Shown: positions 15,901 to 23,200 of the stretch, piece after piece | How positions within the stretch are numbered: position 1 is the first letter of the stretch | Layout: each line of letters opens with the position of its first letter | From: a virus | Length of the DNA stretch: 64,000 nucleotides | IMG/VR virus record: IMGVR_UViG_3300042868_005134 | Span: 124,001-188,000 of that record | Reading direction: 5' to 3' (one strand) | The notes under the pieces: model-generated | What the model was told of the DNA's origin: nothing | Seen by the model: the letters and a program-made list of their open reading frames with translations, nothing else | Database searches by the model: none | Program-made: the position numbers and the translations under genes

Positions 15901-17873
15901 CCGGACGCAGGATTTCCAGAATTTCCTCCAGAAAATCCTTGACCGGGTGTTCCATTGTCGACAATTCGACTACCACCGTGAGTATAACCTGAACATCCAC
16001 CGCCCGAAGCGCCAGTACCACCTATGCCACTGTTTGGAAGATATCCATAATATGAACTAGCGCCAAATCCACCGCCAATGGCAGTTATTCCAAAAATACT
16101 ACTGGTGCCGCCGTTGGTTGCTGAAATTGTAAATTGATGACCTCCTGGTTGTGGGCCTGCGCCGTCAGTTCTATAAGTACCGCCACCTGCTGGTGCGCCA
16201 TATCCGCCTGCGCCCACAGTCACTGTATAAGCAGTTCCGGGAATAACACTGATGCTGGGATTATAGAGCACTCCTCCGCCGCCGCCACCACCACCCATGT
16301 CCATTCCACCACCACCACCGCCTCCAACTACCAATGTGCTCACTGTGGTCAGTGTTCCACTAATACTAGTCGCTAGTCCAATTCCACCATTGCCACCACC
16401 ATCGGTGGCACCTGCCGATCCTGCGCCTCCAGCGCCACCGCCACCACCAGAATGATAGTATCCTGATTCTATTGCGGCTCCACCGGCATATCCTTGTCCA
16501 GGTGTGCCTGGCGCTACAGATTGTCCTTCACCTGTGCCGCCGCCTGATCCACCATTTGTTGGCCGGCCGCTGGTTGCTGTTCCGTCATATGTATTAGTAT
16601 TATTGCCGCCAGCACCTCCGGCGATGGCTGTGATACTAACAATTCCTGATCCTCCAATAGAAGAATTTCCAGCATTACTAGTATTGTCACCGTTTGAAGT
16701 GCGGCCGCTGCCGCCTTGTCCCACAGCTATATAATATGTTCTATCACGAAACATATTGTATGCACTATTATAAACTACGCCACCGCCACCACCACCTCCA
16801 CCCATTTCAAAACCGCCACCTCCACCACCTGCTACTACCAGTGCTTCTACTGTGGTAGGTCCAGATGATTTTATGTTGTTAGCGTCTAGAGACAATACTA
16901 AGTTACTGTTGCTGATAACAGTCCCGTTGGTAACAGTGGCAATTCCTTGACTGGTTAAAAAACGAACAATAACTATGCCGCTGCCGCCTTCGCCGCCTTT
17001 ATTTGTTACGTTGTAATGAGATCCACCACCTCCGCCACCGCCGGTATTTGCGCCAGCATTTCCGCCGGACGTTCCGTTTGCTGCGGGCACCGCAGAATTG
17101 GATCCATTATTGTATCCGGTGCCGCCGAGTCCTGCGATTCCGCTGTATGCAGTGCCGCCGCCGCCGCCGCCAAGTCCACCGTTGCTACCATCACCTAACG
17201 AATAGTTAGAGCCTCCACCACCACCAGCCCAATAATAGCCTGTTCCTAAAATACTGTTATAAACTCCGACACCCCCATTTGCCCTATTTGGCCCGTCGGC
17301 ACCTGCACCACCTGCACCACCGCCACCGCCTGAATAATAACTGCCGCCGCCGCCATTGCCGCCTTTATTTCCTTGACCAGCAGTTCCAGATGGCCCTATA
17401 GTAGTTGCTCCTGCTGTGTATCCTGAATTGCCGCCTCCTGATCCTCCTGCTCCACCTATGCCATAGTTTGGAAGATATCCATAATAGGAACTGCCGCCAT
17501 AGCCACCGCCAATGGCAGTCAATGATCCAAACACCGAATTGCCGCCGTTGGTTGCTGAAATTGTAAATTGATGACCTCCTGGTTGTGGGCCTGCGCCGTC
17601 AGTTCTATAAGTACCGCCACCTGCTGGTGCGCCATATCCGCCTGCGCCCACAGTCGCTACGTAAGTTGTGCCGCTTGTTACGGTAAAACTTGAATTACTA
17701 ATGACTCCGCCACCTCCGCCGCCACCACCCATGTCCATTCCACCACCACCGCCTCCAGCAACCACTAGGACTTCAACAGTTCCACTAAATTGAGGGATAA
17801 ATGTGCCCGATGTTTTAAACACCCAAACAGTGTTGCTGGTTCCAACCCGGTTAGTTCCTGAAAATGAAGCCAT
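12999..17873 (-). CDS. Giant glycine-rich fibre with LamG and C-terminal beta domains (1,624 aa)
   Basis: At least four copies of a glycine-rich domain start with LVVAGGGGGGMDMGGGG-type segments, at about residues 31, 342, 512 and 925. Each is followed by poly-Gly runs and a closing GGSGIVIVRY strand. Glycine-rich domains of this kind form polyglycine bundles at phage fibre tips (for example S16 gp38). Residues about 1,255-1,440 are LamG-like (WTDISGNNNHG ... LYSRALTAAEVQQNFNAVKERF), followed by a last beta domain ending SCRSWNGLGYV. Two repeats share 116 identical bases. The start overlaps the previous stop (TAATG). Confidence 0.8.
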   Translation of the reverse strand: MASFSGTNRVGTSNTVWVFKTSGTFIPQFSGTVEVLVVAGGGGGGMDMGGGGGGGGVISNSSFTVTSGTTYVATVGAGGYGAPAGGGTYRTDGAGPQPGGHQFTISATNGGNSVFGSLTAIGGGYGGSSYYGYLPNYGIGGAGGSGGGNSGYTAGATTIGPSGTAGQGNKGGNGGGGSYYSGGGGGAGGAGADGPNRANGGVGVYNSILGTGYYWAGGGGGSNYSLGDGSNGGLGGGGGGTAYSGIAGLGGTGYNNGSNSAVPAANGTSGGNAGANTGGGGGGGSHYNVTNKGGEGGSGIVIVRFLTSQGIATVTNGTVISNSNLVLSLDANNIKSSGPTTVEALVVAGGGGGGFEMGGGGGGGGVVYNSAYNMFRDRTYYIAVGQGGSGRTSNGDNTSNAGNSSIGGSGIVSITAIAGGAGGNNTNTYDGTATSGRPTNGGSGGGTGEGQSVAPGTPGQGYAGGAAIESGYYHSGGGGGAGGAGSAGATDGGGNGGIGLATSISGTLTTVSTLVVGGGGGGGMDMGGGGGGGGVLYNPSISVIPGTAYTVTVGAGGYGAPAGGGTYRTDGAGPQPGGHQFTISATNGGTSSIFGITAIGGGFGASSYYGYLPNSGIGGTGASGGGCSGYTHGGSRIVDNGTPGQGFSGGNSGNPASGDNSHYSGGGGGASQRGASGPNRPTGGNGRQYPQISPFYFGGGGGGATHPPSSGLGGHGGAGGGGGGSSYEGPGGFGDTTGINPAIDGIAGANQPGGNAGASTGGGGGGGSHYNSNNKGGEGGSGIVIIRYPGVARATGGTITSVNGDTVHTFTTSGTFTVGTQTYYGGGGAGGTYSPSSPTRQGIGGLGGGGGAFFSADGAAGLANTGGGGGGGSYSPSKSGGAGGSGVVIIRYRGAPQATGGIITTSGNDTIHTFTASDYFTFGNNPGVEVLVVGGGGGGGGSHGAAGGGGGGGLVYHPNKYVQNGVGISVTVGAGGQGGRYYGGSTTGNYGTTNNSHGFQGGSSSFSDIIAQGGGGGNESFYTDSVYKNGGSGGGAGDYYFGVSNPGASRGGLATQTNSGGGTGYGFPGGSRGPGGPTIAEDFNHSAPHEGSGGGGAGGTATGGGPSTASNGGIGRYYPQFASVGGSPPGWFAGGGGGGVYTNGPFTVTNSIGSATGYFGGGGRGADGTGSANGTTAGVANTGGGGGGGSGNNSLPHAKDGGSGVVIVRYPGVQRATGGIVTTISYSVGTETRTLSTVHTFLSGGTFTPNSNFNDGPQWTDISGNNNHGILTNGANNTTENIKSIVFDGVNDKITFTHKVDAGARSFFVWVKFNSLSHSSGYQLMGTQESNAYTYIGIENGGGIYYYAGAATGGNIGNAVTVNTWVNLGLVLNSDGSRVIYKNGVAVHSNTGGIGVAATLPFTIGTLNDNYWLNGSVAHTSLYSRALTAAEVQQNFNAVKERFLGYQTITYSFSANMSLSNNGTDTVTFTKNADNNSWNGQAYSTQAFSAPCTIEFSKRAAAGGGDNGASYAMIGWNTDPTADANYSSIDHSAYPYTMNNYHTYNNGAGIAHGTTWDENQKFYIVYDTDGFIRHYNGSKLLYQASYGTNNTVYVDCSLYNTDPTFGIFKDVRVSCRSWNGLGYV
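16106..16221. repeat. 116-bp exact direct repeat, copy 1
   Basis: Identical base for base to 17540-17655, 1,434 bp away. It encodes the stretch from VGAGGYGAPAGGG to TISATNGG in one glycine-rich domain. The surrounding sequence is similar but not identical, which points to recent duplication or gene conversion. Confidence 0.9.
17540..17655. repeat. 116-bp exact direct repeat, copy 2
   Basis: Second copy of the repeat at 16106-16221, in the same orientation and the same gene. Recombination between the copies would remove 1,434 bp (478 codons) in frame. Confidence 0.9.
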
Positions 17874-18205
17874 TATGATATGTCCGGTAATACAGAAGGT
17901 ATTTCATTCCAAGATTTTGTTTTTTCATGCCATATGTAATGTTTGTTATCTTGTGGCATATCAACAGGAGCTGTCCAAACTGTGCCAACTAGAGTCCAAC
18001 TATCAAACGGTCTTGGGGCAATAAATGCAGCTAAATCTACATTGTAAGTATATCCAATACCTACATGATGATGGGCCACACCGTTGTTATCCAGAACTTG
18101 TATAAAGTTTACTGGATCGCCTAAGGCTCCCGATTCGATAAATTCTTGTTCAGCAACAATGATATTTACTACTTGATTGTTTTCTATTTTTGCGTAATGT
18201 GCCAT
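17873..18205 (-). CDS. Small conserved tail-fibre-associated protein (110 aa)
   Basis: I chose the ATG at 18205 (MAHYAKIENNQVVNIIVAEQ), which has GGAG 9 bp upstream, over an in-frame ATG 30 bp before it. Proteins opening with MAHYAKI-NN-VV-VIVAE are common in fibre clusters of marine T4-like phages; their function is unknown to me. The middle has IGYTYNVDLAAFIAPRPFDSW and the C-terminus is hydrophilic. It is translationally coupled to the giant glycine-rich fibre (TAATG), so it may be a small subunit or assembly partner of it. Confidence 0.65.
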   Translation of the reverse strand: MAHYAKIENNQVVNIIVAEQEFIESGALGDPVNFIQVLDNNGVAHHHVGIGYTYNVDLAAFIAPRPFDSWTLVGTVWTAPVDMPQDNKHYIWHEKTKSWNEIPSVLPDIS

Positions 18206-18247
18206 TATTCTATACTCCATTTGTTTAAAGGGCATGTTCTAAACTTA

Positions 18248-18255
18248 TATTTAAT
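18248..18255 (-). promoter_or_regulatory. Possible late promoter motif ATTAAATA
   Basis: ATTAAATA on the minus strand in the gap between the LamG gene (stop at 18284) and the small protein starting at 18205. It matches the late consensus at 6 of 8 bases. It may give separate expression of the Gly-rich fibre group. Confidence 0.35.
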
Positions 18256-18283
18256 CATATAATGATCCTACTATATGCTACAC

Positions 18284-19510
18284 TCATAATCCGTACTTTC
18301 CTTTTACTGCGTTAAAATTCTGTTTGACTTCTGCGGCTGATAATGGACTGTTATATATTTTAACTGAGGGGACCTGTCCAATAAACCAGCGTTCCCCGGA
18401 ATCTTGAAAACCTCTTCCAATATTGACATTATTAAAATTTCCAGGCCAGGTATACGAAGCAGCAGCACTCTGTACAACTGATCCATTGTAAAATGATGTA
18501 AAGGTATTTCCATTTTTTGTTAGGCAGGCACAGTGATATACCGACGAATTTAGTCCAGACGACACAACAGTCCAAAATTCGTAGTTACCTGACAGGTCTC
18601 CAGTAATCCAAACTAAATTTCCTGAACTATTTTGTTCTAATCTAGGTCCGACATTACTGTATGATCCAGGGTATCTAAGCCAATTACAATCTATAGGATT
18701 CCTATAATTAGCTACACTATCAGATTTAAACCATATCTCTACAGTAAAATTTGATATACCTGTAATTGCGTTAACTGAAGCGTAGTTACTACCGTTGAAA
18801 CTAAACGTACTATTACTAGCATAAGTCAAACTCGCGGCTGTAATTGTACTATTATTTGTTAAATCTAATAGGGCTTGCGTGGTAGATCGTGTGTTATTCG
18901 TGTACGGTGAAACAAATGTTGAGTCGTTGCGATCTTCTTTAAATGGTGCAGCCCAATATACGGTAATTGGCACATTGAGAGTAGCGCCTGCTGGATTTAT
19001 TGCCCAATATTTTCCATCGCTGCCGCCGCCTGCACTGTAGAATATAACATGTGCTCTGTACCAACCGTCGCCCATGTCATCGTAGTTTCCTGTACTTTGC
19101 CAGCCGCCGATATTGGAATAGTGTGTGTAAATAGGAGTTGATGAATTTAATCCGGATCTGCCCACAGCTGGTTTAAAAAATATACTATGTCCTGTGTATC
19201 TTGCTGCTGCACCGCCGCCTGCTCCTGTTACAACACCAATACCTGGATTGCCAGCATTGGTCAAATAGCTGACTCCAGTGGCTGTAACAGGAGTGAGTAC
19301 TTGTTTATAAACAGGTTGGCCTCTATACGATTCTGTTGTCACAGTTAAAGATGAAGTTACATCCGATGGTGTATTTAAATAGGTGCCTATGCCTATGCCA
19401 GCAGAAATATTTGTAGTGGGCGCACCTTGGAAAGACTTCTGAGTATTTGACATATCATAGTAAAATACCAATCCATCTGTGACTACTTTAGGTGAATGAA
19501 ATAATGACAT
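18284..19510 (-). CDS. LamG-like adhesin C (408 aa)
   Basis: Paralogue of the 405-residue protein at 11030-12247: same opening (HSPKVVTDGLVFYYDMSNTQKS-QGAPTTN), same junction block (LDLTNNSTITAASLTYASNSTFSFNGSN) and same ending (KIYNSPLSAAEVKQNFNAVKGKYGL). The middle regions differ, for example YLTNAGNPGIGVVTGAGG here. LamG strands ISNFTVEIWFKSD and WFIGQVPSVKIYN are visible in residues about 235-400. Coupled to the gene before it by TAATG. Likely a receptor-binding or surface adhesion protein. Confidence 0.75.
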   Translation of the reverse strand: MSLFHSPKVVTDGLVFYYDMSNTQKSFQGAPTTNISAGIGIGTYLNTPSDVTSSLTVTTESYRGQPVYKQVLTPVTATGVSYLTNAGNPGIGVVTGAGGGAAARYTGHSIFFKPAVGRSGLNSSTPIYTHYSNIGGWQSTGNYDDMGDGWYRAHVIFYSAGGGSDGKYWAINPAGATLNVPITVYWAAPFKEDRNDSTFVSPYTNNTRSTTQALLDLTNNSTITAASLTYASNSTFSFNGSNYASVNAITGISNFTVEIWFKSDSVANYRNPIDCNWLRYPGSYSNVGPRLEQNSSGNLVWITGDLSGNYEFWTVVSSGLNSSVYHCACLTKNGNTFTSFYNGSVVQSAAASYTWPGNFNNVNIGRGFQDSGERWFIGQVPSVKIYNSPLSAAEVKQNFNAVKGKYGL

Positions 19511-20214
19511 TATGTTCCGTATCGTTTTCTATGTGATGTTTGGTATTGTTGAATAACTTGTGAAGCTGAGTGTGCGGCGTTGTAAACCTGCATGGCTCCA
19601 AAATCTCCTAGCCAATGTCCCCAGCCCCAAAAAATTCCAATACTGCCCATGTTGCCGCCACCAAGTGAACGAGGCGAAACTACATTCAATACATAATCTT
19701 GTACACCATTTATGTACATGACCATATTGGTACCACTGGTTCTAACAAACGCAAGATGTACCCAGGCGCCTGTATTGGCCGATGCTCCAGTGCTGGTATA
19801 ATAATTCCATTGACTGTCGTACTGAACGTAATATAGTTTTCCGTCATTTAATCCGTAACCTACATTAACAGGGCCGCCGCTCCAGTGTGAAAATAATGCT
19901 CGCTGACCAGTGGCTGTTGTGCGTACAGAAAAATATACAGTGCAGACAGTTGGTAATGTAAAATCGGTGTGAGCAATATAGTCATTCGATCCGTCAAATG
20001 ATAGATATTTGATATTGTTAACATTGTCGAATGTGGGGCCGTTAAGCAGCGTTCCTACCCTAGTACCTTGCAAATCATTTAGTGTGGTTCCTGAGTATGA
20101 CAGTGTTCTGTTGAGATCTACTGCAAAATCTAAATTTGCAGATATGAGACCGGCTCGTGAATTTTCCTTTGACGAATTTATCAAAGAGTCAGCAACTCCG
20201 TAGGTGGTTGACAT
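19510..20214 (-). CDS. LamG-like adhesin D (234 aa)
   Basis: Short protein that is mostly one LamG-type domain: YLSFDGSNDYIAHTDFTLP, CTVYFSVRTT, WVHLAFVRTSGTNMVMYINGVQDY and a final FGAMQVYNAAHSASQVIQQY. The ending QYQTSHRKRYGT is a diverged form of the motif shared by the other LamG genes. Both its start and its stop overlap neighbours in the TAATG manner, so it is translated as a block with the 1,794-residue fibre and adhesin C. Carbohydrate binding is inferred from the fold. Confidence 0.7.
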   Translation of the reverse strand: MSTTYGVADSLINSSKENSRAGLISANLDFAVDLNRTLSYSGTTLNDLQGTRVGTLLNGPTFDNVNNIKYLSFDGSNDYIAHTDFTLPTVCTVYFSVRTTATGQRALFSHWSGGPVNVGYGLNDGKLYYVQYDSQWNYYTSTGASANTGAWVHLAFVRTSGTNMVMYINGVQDYVLNVVSPRSLGGGNMGSIGIFWGWGHWLGDFGAMQVYNAAHSASQVIQQYQTSHRKRYGT

Positions 20215-23200
20215 TACTCAATCTCCACCACAAGTTTTTCAACGTCGACTCGCTCCCCATATACTGTGTAGAAACAATCAATCTTAGATGGAAACAACCC
20301 ACTATTTTCAACATGAACAACATTGTCTTTAATACATAGAACATACAAATTTTGATGTTTACCAATTGGTGTTAAGTTTACTGTGATGGAGTCAGGATCT
20401 ACAAGTTTGGTCCAGTATTCTGGAAGTTCAATCGTATTACCTTTTAATCTACCTCTTACATAAACACCGTTTTCAGGTCCTTCTAAACTACCATATCGTA
20501 ATTTCATTCCAGCTCTAGTTGGGTGATCAATTACAAAAGATTTAGTAGTTGCTGCGAATGAACCAACGACTTGAAGTGTGTACACTGGAGCACTAGTACC
20601 GACACCAACATTGCCGCCATCTCTGTTCAATAATAAACTTGCTGGAGATGAATTGCTATCATTGTTATATGCTCCGATAACACTACCATTGGTTGTGCTT
20701 CCACCTATCCTTAGTTGCTTTCCGCCACTAGTTCCAAACTGACAATGCCATACGTCCGCAGCAGTATTGACGCTAAGTTTATATCCTGGACTTGATGTGC
20801 CTACTCCAAAATATCCACTAGTATTAAATACGCCTACTTGTAAAGCATTAACCATGAATGATAATGGATAACTATTATATGTTCCAACGAATCCACCAGG
20901 TGTTACGCCACTAACAGCTTGCCATGCATCATGAGCATACATACCCATACTAACAGTGCCGGTCTTTACATGTATTCTAGCATTGCCGCTGCCGTGAACA
21001 TTCAATTGTCTGTCCCACCCATTGTAATTAGTAGGCGATTCACCAATAGATAATCCACCAAAGGTTTCGCCGATCATGTAACTATTGTGATAAGCAGTAA
21101 ATGTCCCGGCACTATTAACCTCAAAGCGAACTGTGTTGTTTGTTGCAAATTGTAATGCTCTGGCCGAATCTGTTCCCAAAACAGTTGCGTAGTTATAAGA
21201 TCCTGAAAATGTTGAGGCAACTGAACCTTGATTACCAAATATGGTGTTTCCAGCAGTGTTTTTTATAACAAACAAAGCGGCGTTTGCACCTGTTGTTGAC
21301 TCCATTCTCGTTAACACCGAGGCATTTTGAATGTCTAACGAATATCCATTAGCAACTGTGGTGGTGCCAATGCCAACTCCGCCAGTTGAGGTCGAAGTAC
21401 CAACTAGCACCATGGTAGGAACATCGCCCACATAACTTGCGCCCACTGTATAAAAATGCAACTCTCCCCTATTCCAATTAGGGTCGGTGCCGCTAGCGCC
21501 ACCGATGCCCGTCTTTTTGCCCATAATGGCAGCATACATCGAGTTGTAACTACCGGAGTTAGAAAGAGCTGAGAATGTTATTGCTGGAGAATAAGAATTA
21601 GTTGTATTATTTTCATTATGAAGTGTAAGACCAATACTTTGGCCTCTAGTAGTTCCAGAGCTGCTTCTTGTGATGGCTATAACTGCATCTTTACCATCCG
21701 CAGCCCAATTAGTGCCATTAGATGTTAATAGTCGATTATTTCTTGAAGTATAGTGAGTTGAATCTGAATCCACGTTAGTAAAACTAAAAAACTCATCGTT
21801 GGGCGCAAGGAATCTGCCTCCGCCATTGAAGCTTGACATTGTAGTTGTAGTTGAGCCTCGGCCAGTTACTGTGGCCAGAGTATCGGCTTCAGCAGTTAGT
21901 GGAGTAATGTTTCCTTCATGCCACACTCTATGAGCAACTGCGCCCATGCTCCAACCACCAACTTTTAAGTCAGTACCATCTAATCCTAGTTTTATAGCAT
22001 ATGATCCAGGTCTATGGAAAGTCATGTAAGCAGGGTTAGTACTGCCAGTTCCATATATTTCCAATCCTGGAGTACCTTGAGAACCATCAGCAAATGTTCC
22101 AGAACTGCCCCTTGTAATAAACCCGCGGTTTGTCACGGTGGCCAGTGTATCGGCTTCTGCTGTAAGATACGTGCTAGTGTCTGCACTAAGTACGCCGCCA
22201 ACGCCAAGTTTAACGAATCCAGATGTTCCAAGGTCTGGAAGTTTGACAGAGCCGTTTGCTGTTAGACCACCTGAGAAAGTTGATAGAGTACTGGTAGTGG
22301 CGCCTCGGCTAGTAACAGTTGACAGTGTATCAGCTTCAGCAAATGATGTTAAAATAGTAGCACCGTTAATAGTAGCACTTGAAGCACTGGTAAGTTCAGG
22401 TACGCTATCTGGAGTAAAGGCAGCAATATTGGTGCCAGCGCCAGGGCTGCTAATGATAAACATTGTGTCCATTGGCGGTGGATTTGTCCCTGTTTGATTC
22501 CAATTGGTTGTTAGCCGAACATCGCACTGTGCGTAAGCGGTAGTTTCGACGTAGATGGGTATCCATCGTTGATCACCTGTGCCTGTCACTGATGCGCCCA
22601 CAGTTACTCTAAAATTGTTTGGGCCAATGCCTATATATTCAACTAGTCTAAGTGTTGATGTTGGACCGCTGCCATAAGATACAGTGTATTTTTTCTTAAG
22701 ACCAGAACCGTAATATTTTTCCAACAATTCAATTTCAATAACACCAATGCTATTCCAGTCGTTGAAATCCACAGCAACTCTTGCTATTTCAAATTGTTTT
22801 GCCTGGTTACCGCTTTGTGGTATTGCCCAATAAAACGTTTTAACTGCCGACACAGGACCTTGATATGCTGTAGAATCGTATCCATCTAACAGTTCAGAGT
22901 CTGCAGCTTTTGCAGTTTTACCTAGATATCTTAAATCTAGATCTACAGATGCTAACCCAGTTACGTGTCCATAAGTATCAAGTGTTACATCTTGAATTAC
23001 TGTTCCGTTAGAATTATCAACACTTGCTTGACTGCTAGTATCGGCATGATTAACTGTGACCGCACCTGTGGCACCAGATATCGTGATTGCATTACCTGCA
23101 ACTAAACTAGTAACACCTGTATTGGTAATTACCGGAGTTGATCCTTCACCTGTGGCTGTTCCCACGGTAATGCCAGTGCCTGCTGTCATTGAAGCAACAT

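Noticed and set aside
15599-16060. Plus-strand open frame of 153 codons, His/Leu/Arg-rich
   Set aside because: It is the antisense of poly-Gly codons of the fibre gene, with no ribosome site or sensible composition.
12999-17873. Repetitive GCC/ACC-rich DNA that looks like a tandem repeat array or CRISPR
   Set aside because: The periodicity is codon based and the minus-strand frame is open for 1,624 codons of glycine-rich fibre; there are no regular repeat-spacer units.
11030-20214. Diversity-generating retroelement driving LamG variation
   Set aside because: No reverse transcriptase, template repeat or adenine-biased variable repeat is seen in this window; the paralogues look like ordinary duplications.
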